A model generated the notes under the pieces. The model was not told the origin of the DNA. It did not search any database and was given only the letters and a program-made list of their open reading frames with translations. Both the position numbers and the translations under genes were made by a program. A DNA stretch of 64,000 nucleotides from Isoptericola halotolerans (GTDB lineage: Bacteria > Actinomycetota > Actinomycetes > Actinomycetales > Cellulomonadaceae), in NCBI RefSeq assembly GCF_003003075.1, contig NZ_PVTX01000008.1, positions 124,001-188,000 of the forward strand, in the 5' to 3' direction. Below are positions 46,835 through 54,760 of this stretch, piece by piece; the first letter of the stretch is position 1, and every line of letters starts with the position of its first letter.

Positions 46835-48007
46835 TCAGGCGGCGCACGTGCCGGGCGTGACCGGGGCGTCCAGGTCGGGTGCCTGCGCGACGACCGGCAT
46901 CAGCTCGGTGGTGGTCACGCCGTACGCCATGGCCTCGCCGCTCTCGGAGCGCCCGAAGATGACACCGACGACATCACCGTCCGTGGACAGCACCGGTCCG
47001 CCGGAGCTGCCGGGGTACACCGACGTGGCCAGCACGTAGATGTCGCGCTCGCCGCCGCCCATGCCTCCGGACTGCGGGATCCGGGCCGTGCCGGCGTCGA
47101 GCACCTCGGCTCCCACCGACGTGAAGGGACCGCCGTGCGGGTAGCCCTGGACGGCCGCGAGGTCACCGGGAGCGAGCGACGGCGCGACAGGCAGCGGGTC
47201 GCCGTCCAGCCCGTCCACGGCGACGACGGCGAGGTCGGCCTGCGGGTCGAAGTAGACGACGCGGCCCTCCTCGGCGGGTCGGCCCGGCAGCTCGACGAGC
47301 GGCCGCTCCACGCCGGCGACGACGTGCGCGTTCGTCACGACCCGGTCCGGCGAGCTGACGAACCCGGACCCGGTGATGCCCGTGCCGCAGGCGTAGGCCG
47401 TGCCCCAGATGCGTGCCACCGACTGCGCCGAGGCCTCGAGCGCCGGGCCGTCCAGGTCGACCGTCGGCGCCGCCGTCGTGCGGCGCGGGTCGAGCAGGCC
47501 GTCGAGCTGCGGGATGCCGTCGTCGATCACCGCGGCGCGTGCCGTGGCGAGCGTGCGGCTCACGGGCGCCGGCGTGAGGTCCTCGATGGTGCGCAGCACC
47601 GTCGACGAGGACACGGCGGAGGCGACGACCGGCATGCCGGTCGCCTTGACGGCGGTGCCGACGAACGACAGCGCGAGCGCCGCCACCACGAGGCTCGCGG
47701 CCCCGCCGAGCAGCCGGTCGAGCGGCCGCAGCGGCGTGCGGTCGACCTGTCGCCGCAGCCCGTGACCCACGCTCGACCCGATCGACGCCCCCAGCAGCGG
47801 GAGCACGACGGCGAGGATCACCGTGGCCGGCCCGCGCCACTGGGGCTCGGGCAGCGCGCCGACGACCAGCGGGACGACGAAGAACGCTGCCACTCCCCCG
47901 ACGACGAGCCCGACGAGACCGCCGAGCGTGGCCAGCAGCCCGCGGCCCAGGCCCGCCACCAGGGCGAAGATCAGGACGACGACGAGCACGAGGTCGAGCA
48001 GGGTCAC
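46835..48007 (-). CDS. MarP-like membrane serine protease (CvpA + trypsin domains)
   Basis: 390-aa protein: four N-terminal helices of CvpA type (residues 5-125), then an extracytoplasmic chymotrypsin-like protease. The triad is His228 (VVTNAHVV), Asp258 (PQADLAVV) and Ser335 (YPGSSGGP). Cys207 and Cys388 fit the disulfide known in M. tuberculosis MarP, the protease needed for acid resistance. GTG 48007 has GGAGG upstream; a TATCCT -10 lies at 48048-48053. Confidence 0.9.
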   Translation of the reverse strand: MTLLDLVLVVVLIFALVAGLGRGLLATLGGLVGLVVGGVAAFFVVPLVVGALPEPQWRGPATVILAVVLPLLGASIGSSVGHGLRRQVDRTPLRPLDRLLGGAASLVVAALALSFVGTAVKATGMPVVASAVSSSTVLRTIEDLTPAPVSRTLATARAAVIDDGIPQLDGLLDPRRTTAAPTVDLDGPALEASAQSVARIWGTAYACGTGITGSGFVSSPDRVVTNAHVVAGVERPLVELPGRPAEEGRVVYFDPQADLAVVAVDGLDGDPLPVAPSLAPGDLAAVQGYPHGGPFTSVGAEVLDAGTARIPQSGGMGGGERDIYVLATSVYPGSSGGPVLSTDGDVVGVIFGRSESGEAMAYGVTTTELMPVVAQAPDLDAPVTPGTCAA

Positions 48008-48047
48008 GGGCGGCCTCCGCGGGCGGGCTGGGTGGCGAGGACCGCTG

Positions 48048-48053
48048 AGGATA
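48048..48053 (-). promoter_or_regulatory. -10 TATCCT for the MarP-like gene
   Basis: Minus-strand TATCCT about 40 nt upstream of the GTG at 48007, giving a short leader that contains a GGAGG ribosome site. Confidence 0.5.
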
Positions 48054-48125
48054 CGTGGTCCGCCTGGGGACTCCCTGGGTGCCGGGCCTGCGCCCCGCCG
48101 GCCCGGTTGGTCTCCGAGCCCGGCG

Positions 48126-48131
48126 TAGACT
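48126..48131 (+). promoter_or_regulatory. -10 TAGACT for the CEOS-like gene
   Basis: TAGACT lies 43 nt before ATG 48175, which has its own ribosome site. It forms a divergent pair with the MarP-like promoter. Confidence 0.5.
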
Positions 48132-48174
48132 CCGGACAGGAGCTGACCTGGGTTCCCCGATCATGGGAGACCGG

Positions 48175-49359
48175 ATGTCCGGCACCACTGGCCCGTCCGT
48201 CGCCGCCCCCGCCGGCTCGCTGCTGAGCCTCGGGCTGCTCGCCGCCTCGTCGATGGAGAACGAGCGGCGGCTGCCGATCCACCCGCACCACCTGGACCGG
48301 ATCGACCCGGACCTGCGCGCGCGGATGATCGTCGAGCGAGGCTACGCCGCCGACTTCCGGCTGGAGCCGGGCTACGTCGAGTCGCGGGTGGGGCGGGTCG
48401 CGGACCGCTCCGAGGTGATCGAGTCCGCCGACGTGCTGCTGCTCCCCAAGCCGCAGGCGGCGGACGTGGCCGCGATCCCCGCGGGTCGCGTGCTCTGGGG
48501 CTGGCCGCACTGCGTGCAGGACGCCGGGATGACGCAGTCGGCGATCGACCGCCGGCTGACGCTGATCGCCTTCGAGGCGATGAACCACTGGACGTCCCAG
48601 GGCGAGTTCAGCCTGCACGTGTTCCACCAGAACAACGAGCTCGCCGGCTACTGCTCCGTCCTGCACGCCCTGACGCTGACCGGCTCGACCGGCGACTACG
48701 GGCCGCGGCTCAGCGCCGTCGTCATCGGCTTCGGCGCGACGGCACGAGGCGCCGTCACCGCGCTCAAGGCGCACGGGATCCACGACATCCAGGTGCTCAC
48801 CCAACGTGGCGTCGCGGCGGTCGGCTCGCCGATCCACAGCGCGCACATCACCCAGCTCCACACCGACGACGGCGCCGCGTACCTCTCCACGGTCCCGACC
48901 GCCGACGGCGACGTCACGCTCCCGGAGTTCCTCGCCGCGCACGACATCGTGGTGAACTGCACGCTCCAGGACGTCTCCGCCCCGCTGACCTACCTGCGGA
49001 CGCAGGACCTGGAGGGCTTCGCCACGGGGAGCCTGATCGTCGACGTCTCGTGCGACGAGGGCATGGGGTTCGAGTTCGCCCGGCCCACCACGTTCGACGA
49101 GCCGATGTTCACCGTCGGCCGCGGGGTGAGCTACTACGCCGTCGACCACACCCCGTCGTACCTGTGGAACTCGGCCACGTGGGAGATCAGCGAGGCACTG
49201 CTGCCGTTCCTGCGCACGGTGCTGGAAGGGCCGGCGTCGTGGGCGAGGAGCCTGACCGTCTCGCGCGCGATCGAGATCCACGACGGGACGATCAAGAACC
49301 CGAGCATCCTGAGCTTCCAAGGGCGCGAGCCGAGCTATCCGCACGCCGTGACCGGCTGA
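48175..49359 (+). CDS. N5-(carboxyethyl)ornithine synthase / alanine-dehydrogenase-like protein
   Basis: 394-aa protein of the alanine dehydrogenase/transhydrogenase fold. It has SSMENERRLPIHPHHLDRI (substrate-side lysine replaced by R-R), LLLPKPQ, LWGWPHCVQD, LIAFEAMNHW, the nucleotide-binding SAVVIGFGATARGAVTALKAHG and DVSCDEGMGFEFARPTTF. The family includes the lactococcal enzyme that condenses ornithine and pyruvate with NADPH, and many actinobacterial members annotated that way without proof. I use ATG 48175 with GGGAG at 5-6 nt rather than ATG 48163. Confidence 0.82.
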   Translation: MSGTTGPSVAAPAGSLLSLGLLAASSMENERRLPIHPHHLDRIDPDLRARMIVERGYAADFRLEPGYVESRVGRVADRSEVIESADVLLLPKPQAADVAAIPAGRVLWGWPHCVQDAGMTQSAIDRRLTLIAFEAMNHWTSQGEFSLHVFHQNNELAGYCSVLHALTLTGSTGDYGPRLSAVVIGFGATARGAVTALKAHGIHDIQVLTQRGVAAVGSPIHSAHITQLHTDDGAAYLSTVPTADGDVTLPEFLAAHDIVVNCTLQDVSAPLTYLRTQDLEGFATGSLIVDVSCDEGMGFEFARPTTFDEPMFTVGRGVSYYAVDHTPSYLWNSATWEISEALLPFLRTVLEGPASWARSLTVSRAIEIHDGTIKNPSILSFQGREPSYPHAVTG

Positions 49360-49389
49360 CCACGGTCTCGTCCCGGATGGCCGACGCCG

Positions 49390-50223
49390 CTACCCCTCCT
49401 GGAGGAAGTCACTCACGTGCGTGACGATCGCCTCCGGCCGCACGGCGGGCGTGCCGTGATGGGCTCGTCGGACCGTCACCACACACCCACCGGTCGCCGA
49501 GGCCACCGCCCGCGTGCCGGCATGCGCCCATCCCTTGCTCTTCTCCCCCACGAGGACCAGCACCGGGGCGTCGATGCTCGTCCAGCGATCTTCCGGGATC
49601 GGTGCACCGTCCTGGAGACCGGTACACAGCTGGACGTCGTACGCGGCCGTGTGAGCCATCGCGGTCATCTGACGCCAGGCCGGGACCATCAGCCGCAACG
49701 CGAAGACCATGGCCGCAGGGGCTCCGAGCGCTTCGCGCATGAAGTGGGTCAACGCCTGGCTCCGACGTTCCTCACGGACGAGCTGATCCAGATCGTGGCT
49801 CAGCTCGCGGGGGACCGGTGAGCGACCGTCGTCGACGATCACCGGCGGTTCGAACGCCACGACCCGTTCGACCCTGGTGGCAAGGCTGTTCGCGGCGTCG
49901 AGCGCGAGCACGGCGCCCGACGACGCGCCGAAGAGGGCGGCAGACCCACCGTGGGCATCGATGAGGGCGGCGAGGTCCTCGACCTCACGGTCTACGGTCC
50001 ACGGTGAGGCTTCGCTGCTGCTCCCTCGGCCCCGGCGGTCGTAGTTGATCACTGTCCGGTCCTGTGCCAGGAGGGCAGCGAACCGCCGGTGGTCGGTCCG
50101 GTCGGCAAGCGCCGGTGCGACCAGGACCACGGCGGGGCCACGTCCGGAGACCTCGTAGCCGATCGTCGACCCGTCGGCGGAGGCCACGGTCCGGCTCTCA
50201 GCGGCAACGGTCGGACTGCTCAT
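49390..50223 (-). CDS. Alpha/beta hydrolase
   Basis: 277-aa alpha/beta-fold hydrolase. It begins SRTVASADGSTIGYEVSGRGPAVVLVAPAL, has INYDRRGRGSSSEA and the nucleophile elbow LFGASSGAVLALD (Ser in G-A-S-S-G), a likely Asp in LVGEKSKGWAHAGT region and a C-terminal His in VRRAHHGTPA. Esterase or peroxidase-like activity is possible; substrate unknown. ATG 50223 overlaps the SRPBCC stop (ATGA). Last gene of a four-gene operon that starts with the DUF998 protein. Confidence 0.84.
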   Translation of the reverse strand: MSSPTVAAESRTVASADGSTIGYEVSGRGPAVVLVAPALADRTDHRRFAALLAQDRTVINYDRRGRGSSSEASPWTVDREVEDLAALIDAHGGSAALFGASSGAVLALDAANSLATRVERVVAFEPPVIVDDGRSPVPRELSHDLDQLVREERRSQALTHFMREALGAPAAMVFALRLMVPAWRQMTAMAHTAAYDVQLCTGLQDGAPIPEDRWTSIDAPVLVLVGEKSKGWAHAGTRAVASATGGCVVTVRRAHHGTPAVRPEAIVTHVSDFLQEG

Positions 50224-50735
50224 GATCGTGCCTTTCCTGATCCGGGCCGGACGTACTCGTCCAGCCGGGCGAGTGCTCCGGTGAAGCCGTCGACCATGCC
50301 GGTCGGCTCCGCCTGCTCCAGCGCGTGGACCGAGGGGAACCGGACGACGATCCTGACCTCGCATCGACTTGGTGCGGATTCTTTGATCGAGACGTGCGTG
50401 GGCTGGTCGGTGCCGGGGATCGGGGTGCCGTCCGGGGTGCACGAGCCGTCGAGGAACGACAGCGATGAGTACGGGTCGACCACGTCGTAGACGGCCCTGC
50501 CCCAGTGCTCCTCGTCGGCGCCGTGCTCCCGGTCAGGACGGAGCCGGTAGCGCCACACCCCTCCCGGGCGGAGCTCGAGCTCGAAGTGGTCCGACCGCCA
50601 ACCTCTCGGTCCCCACCACTGGCGCAGGTGGCCGGGCTCGGTCCAGCAGGACCAGACCAGTGCGGCAGCGCCTCGTACGGAGCGCTGGACGGTGAGCTGC
50701 TTGTTCGCGTGGTCGCGGTCGACGATCGCGGTCAT
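50220..50735 (-). CDS. SRPBCC/AHSA1-domain protein
   Basis: 171-aa START-like ligand-binding protein: LTVQRSVRGAAALVWSCWTEPGHLRQWWGPRGW is the diagnostic start of the AHSA1 group, with a helix near the end (GMVDGFTGALARLDEYV). Such proteins bind hydrophobic molecules in a deep pocket. They are commonly encoded next to ArsR regulators, as here, with ATGA overlaps on both sides. The ligand is unknown. Confidence 0.9.
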   Translation of the reverse strand: MTAIVDRDHANKQLTVQRSVRGAAALVWSCWTEPGHLRQWWGPRGWRSDHFELELRPGGVWRYRLRPDREHGADEEHWGRAVYDVVDPYSSLSFLDGSCTPDGTPIPGTDQPTHVSIKESAPSRCEVRIVVRFPSVHALEQAEPTGMVDGFTGALARLDEYVRPGSGKARS

Positions 50736-51100
50736 GACGTTCCTTCCTGTCGGCGGGTGTCCGAGGAGTCCTCGTCGAGGTGCTCGAGGTAGTCGCCGAG
50801 CCGGTCGGCGCGCTCTTCCCAGACGGCGGAGAACGTGTCCAGCCAGTTCTCGAGCGAGGCGAACGGGGAGCGTTCCAGCCGGTAGATCCTCGACTGGGCC
50901 TCGCGCCGGGCGCTGACCAGACCGGCGTCGGCGAGGATGCGCAGATGGCGCGACGCATGCGGCTGGGCGATCTCGATGCGGGCGGCGATGTCACCCACCG
51001 CACGCGGCCCCTCCCGGAGCAGGCTGACGATCGCGAGCCGGTTCGGTTCAGCCAGCGCCGAGAGCACCGCGAGGTTCGATGGCGATGGATGGTCGGTCAT
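50732..51100 (-). CDS. ArsR-family transcriptional regulator
   Basis: 122-aa winged-helix repressor: ALAEPNRLAIVSLLREGPRAVGDIAARIEIAQPHASRHLRILADAGLVSARREAQSRIYRL is a full ArsR HTH; there is no CxC metal site, so it is the SdpR-like non-metal type often paired with SRPBCC proteins. ATG 51100 shares one base with the upstream stop (TGATG). It probably binds the AT-rich palindrome at the front of the operon (51846-51857). Confidence 0.9.
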   Translation of the reverse strand: MTDHPSPSNLAVLSALAEPNRLAIVSLLREGPRAVGDIAARIEIAQPHASRHLRILADAGLVSARREAQSRIYRLERSPFASLENWLDTFSAVWEERADRLGDYLEHLDEDSSDTRRQEGTS

Positions 51101-51825
51101 CAGGCTGCTCCCGTTCTGTGGTGTGCTCGATCGGCCGATTCCGGAACATGGACGGCCGCTCGCGACGCCCTGAGCACCGCGAGCGAGCAGCCTGCGGTGA
51201 TCGCTACCCACGCGGCGTCTGCGACGAGCAGCCCCCGCGCTTGCCACCCGATCGCCACCTCAGGGCCGAGGCCGCCGCCTGGGGGCATCAAGAGCCCCAT
51301 GCTGACCGACAGGATGACGGCCGCGCCGACAACCAGTACCGCTCCGGCCCACAACCACCAGCGCACAGGACGCCACCCTTCGCTGCGGCGGACGAGCGAG
51401 ATGCCGAGAATGACCGCAGCCACCGGGACGGCGTCCAGCAGCACCGGGGCGACGTTGTGGACCGTCCCGACCGCGGTGGGCTCGGCCGCGTCCCATCGGT
51501 CGGTCGGGAAGGCCGCCCCCAGCACGCCGCCCGCAGCAGCGAGCAGCAGGGCCCAGCGCCCGGTGCGAGCCGGTCGAGAGGCCGACTGCCCGCGGAGCGC
51601 GGCGAACAGCAGCAGGCAGGCCAGACCGAGGAGGGCGAAGCCCGCGGTCATCGCCCAGCCGGTCGCCCCCAGAGCCAGCTCGCTCGGCGGCTGCCAACTC
51701 GGGGCCACGGCCGGCTGGGTGACCTGGGCGAACGTCATCAGCAGGACGGCAGCGACGGCACACGTGATCGACAGCTTCGCCGCTCGGGGGCGGATCCGTC
51801 CGGGTTCGGTCTTCTGGAGGGCCAT
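51100..51825 (-). CDS. DUF998-like membrane protein
   Basis: 241-aa integral membrane protein with about six helices (LSITCAVAAVLLMTFAQVTQ, GWAMTAGFALLGLACLLLFAAL, WALLLAAAGGVLGAAF, VAPVLLDAVPVAAVILGISL and two more). FPTDRWDAAEPTAVGTVHNVAPVLLD, with the Asp and His between helices 3 and 4, is the DUF998 signature. No function is known. ATG 51825 (MALQKTEPG) follows TATGTT by 7 nt; the longer frame to 51867 would run into the operator. First gene of the ArsR operon. Confidence 0.83.
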   Translation of the reverse strand: MALQKTEPGRIRPRAAKLSITCAVAAVLLMTFAQVTQPAVAPSWQPPSELALGATGWAMTAGFALLGLACLLLFAALRGQSASRPARTGRWALLLAAAGGVLGAAFPTDRWDAAEPTAVGTVHNVAPVLLDAVPVAAVILGISLVRRSEGWRPVRWWLWAGAVLVVGAAVILSVSMGLLMPPGGGLGPEVAIGWQARGLLVADAAWVAITAGCSLAVLRASRAAVHVPESADRAHHRTGAA

Positions 51826-51832
51826 GGCACTT

Positions 51833-51838
51833 AACATA
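51833..51838 (-). promoter_or_regulatory. -10 TATGTT for the DUF998-ArsR operon (leaderless)
   Basis: Minus-strand TATGTT ends 7 nt before ATG 51825, the closest match to TATAAT among the leaderless starts here. Confidence 0.6.
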
Positions 51839-51845
51839 CATGCAT

Positions 51846-51857
51846 CTATATATATAG
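51846..51857. promoter_or_regulatory. AT-rich palindrome, candidate ArsR operator
   Basis: CTATATATATAG is a perfect 12-bp palindrome just upstream of the -10 of the ArsR operon. The surrounding stretch (about 51828-51875) is the most AT-rich place noticed in the window, which makes chance unlikely. SdpR/ArsR-type repressors bind AT-rich palindromes at their own promoters. Confidence 0.55.
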
Positions 51858-51876
51858 GCAATCGCATGTACCTGAT

Positions 51877-52079
51877 TCAGGTGCCCTCAGCACGACGCGA
51901 CTGCGCCGCCAGGCTCGCGACCCCGCCGACGCCGACACCGCCGAGCATCCAGGTGAGGGGGAACCGGAGGGAGCGGCCGATCGCTCCCCCGGCGTCGTCT
52001 GGGAGCTGGCCGCGTGGTGCTCGTCGCGCTCAGGGGACGCCTCCGTCGCTGTGCGCCCGCGCGGACCGGTGACCTGCAC
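51877..52079 (-). pseudogene. Possible small membrane protein broken by a frameshift
   Basis: On the minus strand a frame from GTG 52079 (MQVTGPRGRTATEASPERDE...) has coding-like G/C third positions up to a G5 tract at 51986-51990. After it, coding-like composition jumps to another frame that reads RSLRFPLTWMLGGVGVGGVASL and ends SRRAEGT at a TGA (51877-51879). Joining the frames at the G5 tract gives about 67 residues with one membrane helix. It may be a gene remnant or a one-base sequence error. Apart from this and the regulatory sites, 51826-52248 holds nothing I recognise. Confidence 0.35.
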
Positions 52080-52175
52080 CGACGCTACGAGCGCGCGCGT
52101 CCGGGCGAATCACCCGCAGGCGGGCAGTCGGGGTAGCTCCTGCGAGGGATCGCCGGACCTCGCCCACACCGCAGA

Positions 52176-52188
52176 TGTAACGTTAAAC
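52176..52188. promoter_or_regulatory. LacI-type operator upstream of GH39
   Basis: TGTAACGTTAAAC, centred on the palindrome TAACGTTA, lies 61 bp before the GH39 ATG. The identical 13-mer occurs at 57129-57141 between the solute-binding protein and lacI, linking both ends of the locus. Confidence 0.8.
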
Positions 52189-52248
52189 TCGCGTGTCGCT
52201 CGTGCACCGCGGTGCACGTCCGCCCGCCCTGCCGACCGAAGGAGCTCC

Positions 52249-53895
52249 ATGTCTCTCAGCACGCCCTCGTCCGGGATCCTCGTCGACGGCCGGCCCACGA
52301 CGGTCGTCCCGCTGCGGCACGTCTGGAACGAGTGCGTCGGCGCGGGCCGCGCGAACGAGGCGTTGCGCGCCGACTGGCAGGCCCACTTCCGCGAGGCCGT
52401 CGACGTCCTGGGGGTGCGGCAGGTGCGCTTCCACGGACTGTTCCACGACGACATGTTCGTCTACCGCACCAGCAACGGTGGCGGCTTCGGCCCTGCGGAG
52501 CAGCTGCCGGAACCGGTGTTCACCTTCGCGTACGTCGACAAGGTGTTCGACGCGATCCTCGACGCCGGGGCACGCCCGTTCGTAGAGCTCGGGTTCATGC
52601 CGCGCGAGCTGGCCACGGAGACCGAGACGGTCTTCTGGTGGGGCGCCCACTGCAGCCCGCCGAACGACATGGACCGGTGGGTGGAGCTCGTGAGCACGAC
52701 CGTGCGGCACTGGATCGACCGCTACGGCCTTGAGGAGGTGCGCCGGTGGCGGTTCGAGGTGTGGAACGAGCCCAACCTGGTCCCCCACTTCTGGACCGGC
52801 ACGCGCACCCAGTACTTCGAACTCTACGAGGCCACCGCCACGGCGATCAAGGAGATCGACAGCCGGCTGACGGTGGGCGGACCCTCGACGAGCGTGTTCG
52901 TCCCCGACGCGCGCTACGCCGGCGAGTACCACGCGCCGTCGCTCGAGGTCGCGACCGCCGAGGCCCCGGACCCGGACGCCCTCGACTGGCAGCCGGTATG
53001 GATCCGCGAGTTCGTCGCGTGGTGCGCGCGGCGCGAGGTTCCCGTCGACTTCCTCTCGACGCACCTGTACCCCACCGACTACGCCGCCGACTCCACCGGG
53101 CGCGGCAGGGCGATCTCGCGCCAGGTCGACGCCACCTCCCGCGACCTGCGGCTGCTGCGCGAGATCGTCGCCGACAGCCCGTACCCCGACGCCGAGCTGC
53201 ACATCACCGAGTGGTCCACCTCCCCGTCCAGCCGCGACGCGATCCACGACACGCTGTTCGCGGCGCCGTACATCGTCCGGGCGTTCCTCCAGGGCGCTCC
53301 CCTGGCGCAGTCCATCGCCTACTGGACCTTCACCGACGTCTTCGAGGAGGGCGGCGCCGGCATCGGGCCGTTCCACGGCGGCTTCGGGCTCGTCAACGAG
53401 CAGGGCCTGCACAAGCCCACCTTCCACGCGATGGCGATGCTCGCCCGCCTGGGCGACCGGATGCTCCAGGAGCTGCCCGACGGCGCGATCACCCGCTCGT
53501 CGGCGACGGGCGAGATCTCCGCGATCTTCTTCAACTACCCCGCGGACCACGGTGACGCCGGGCTGGAGTCGCGGGAGTCGTACGCGCAGACACGCACCCT
53601 GGCCGACCTGGGCCCGTCGCGGAGGGTCCGCCACACCGTCGACGGGCTCGCCCCCGGCACCGAGCTCACCGTCGAGATCCTCGACTGGGAGCACGGCAAC
53701 GTCGCCGAGGCCTGGTACCGGATGGGGTCACCGCTGAACCTCTCGCGCGAGCAGACCGCCGAGCTGCGCACCGCCGCCGACGACCTGCGCCGCAGCACCC
53801 TGGTCGTCGGCGACGACGGCGTGCTCGAGATCGACCTGGAGCTTCCCGCCTGGGCGGTCGCCTCCGTCGCGCCCGCCCGCCAGGTCAGCCCTTGA
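52249..53895 (+). CDS. Glycoside hydrolase family 39, probable beta-xylosidase
   Basis: 548-aa retaining glycosidase with a (beta/alpha)8 barrel. The acid/base is Glu174 in FEVWNEPN and the nucleophile Glu321 in LHITEWSTSPS; the start FHGLFHDDMFVYR and the C-terminal beta region fit GH39 beta-xylosidases. No signal peptide is present, so it acts on sugars imported by the neighbouring transporter. ATG 52249 has AAGGAG 5 nt upstream. Its 3' end overlaps the permease gene on the other strand by 11 bp. A LacI operator lies 61 bp before the start. Confidence 0.9.
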   Translation: MSLSTPSSGILVDGRPTTVVPLRHVWNECVGAGRANEALRADWQAHFREAVDVLGVRQVRFHGLFHDDMFVYRTSNGGGFGPAEQLPEPVFTFAYVDKVFDAILDAGARPFVELGFMPRELATETETVFWWGAHCSPPNDMDRWVELVSTTVRHWIDRYGLEEVRRWRFEVWNEPNLVPHFWTGTRTQYFELYEATATAIKEIDSRLTVGGPSTSVFVPDARYAGEYHAPSLEVATAEAPDPDALDWQPVWIREFVAWCARREVPVDFLSTHLYPTDYAADSTGRGRAISRQVDATSRDLRLLREIVADSPYPDAELHITEWSTSPSSRDAIHDTLFAAPYIVRAFLQGAPLAQSIAYWTFTDVFEEGGAGIGPFHGGFGLVNEQGLHKPTFHAMAMLARLGDRMLQELPDGAITRSSATGEISAIFFNYPADHGDAGLESRESYAQTRTLADLGPSRRVRHTVDGLAPGTELTVEILDWEHGNVAEAWYRMGSPLNLSREQTAELRTAADDLRRSTLVVGDDGVLEIDLELPAWAVASVAPARQVSP

Positions 53896-54760
53896 CCGCT
53901 CCGGTCAGACCGCCCACGATCCGCCGCTGGAACAGCGAGAAGAAGACCAGCGCCGGGATGGCGGACAGGGACACGAAGGCGAGCACCCGTGCCGTGTCCG
54001 TCGAGTACTGCGACGCGAACGCCTGGACGCCGAGCGGCAGCGTGTAGAGAGCGTCGTCGCTCAGGAGGAACAGCGGCAGCATGTAGCTGTTCCAGCTCGC
54101 GACGAACGCGAGGATGCCGACGGTCACGACCCCGGGCATCGAGAGGGGCACGACCATGCGGGCGAAGAACCCGAGCCGGCTCGCGCCGTCGATGGACGCC
54201 GCCTCCTCGATGTCCCGGGGGATCGCCCGCAGGAACGGCACGAGGATGATCACCGTGACGGGCAGCGCGAACGCGATCTGCGGCAGGATGATGCCGGCGA
54301 GCGTGTTCGTCAGGCCCAGGTTCCGCACCAGGATGTACAGCGGCGTGATCGCCACAGTCATGGGGAACATCAGCCCGGCGGCGAACAGCGAGTACATCGC
54401 CTCCTTGGCCTTGAACGGGTAGCGCGCGATGACGTAGCTCGCCCCCAGCCCGAGGACCACGACACCGACGGTCGTCCCGACGCCCGCGACGAGCGAGTTG
54501 GCCATCTGCTGCCAGAAGATCCCGCCGGTGAGCACGCCGAGGTAGTTGTCGATCTGCCACGGGTCCGGCAGCCCGGCCGCCGACTGGATGATCTGCGAGT
54601 TCGTCCGGAAGCCGCCGAGCACGATGTAGAGCACGGGGGCGAGGCACACCCCGACCAGCCCGAACGCGACGAGGTACGCCGTCGGGCTGCCCCATCCCCC
54701 GCTCGCGTGCGACGTCTTGAGCTTCTGCGGCGTCGCCTGCCGCGTCGTCGTGGTCGTCAC
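53885..54760 (-). CDS. Carbohydrate ABC transporter permease (MalG-like)
   Basis: 291-aa membrane protein with six helices and the EAA loop EEAASIDGASRLGFFARMVVPLSMPG that contacts the ATPase. The N-terminus is Thr-rich and cytoplasmic. GTG 54760 overlaps the MalF-like stop (GTGA). No ATPase gene is in the locus, so an ATPase encoded elsewhere (MsiK type) must energise it. It is convergent with GH39, their stops overlapping. Confidence 0.93.
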   Translation of the reverse strand: MTTTTTRQATPQKLKTSHASGGWGSPTAYLVAFGLVGVCLAPVLYIVLGGFRTNSQIIQSAAGLPDPWQIDNYLGVLTGGIFWQQMANSLVAGVGTTVGVVVLGLGASYVIARYPFKAKEAMYSLFAAGLMFPMTVAITPLYILVRNLGLTNTLAGIILPQIAFALPVTVIILVPFLRAIPRDIEEAASIDGASRLGFFARMVVPLSMPGVVTVGILAFVASWNSYMLPLFLLSDDALYTLPLGVQAFASQYSTDTARVLAFVSLSAIPALVFFSLFQRRIVGGLTGAVKG

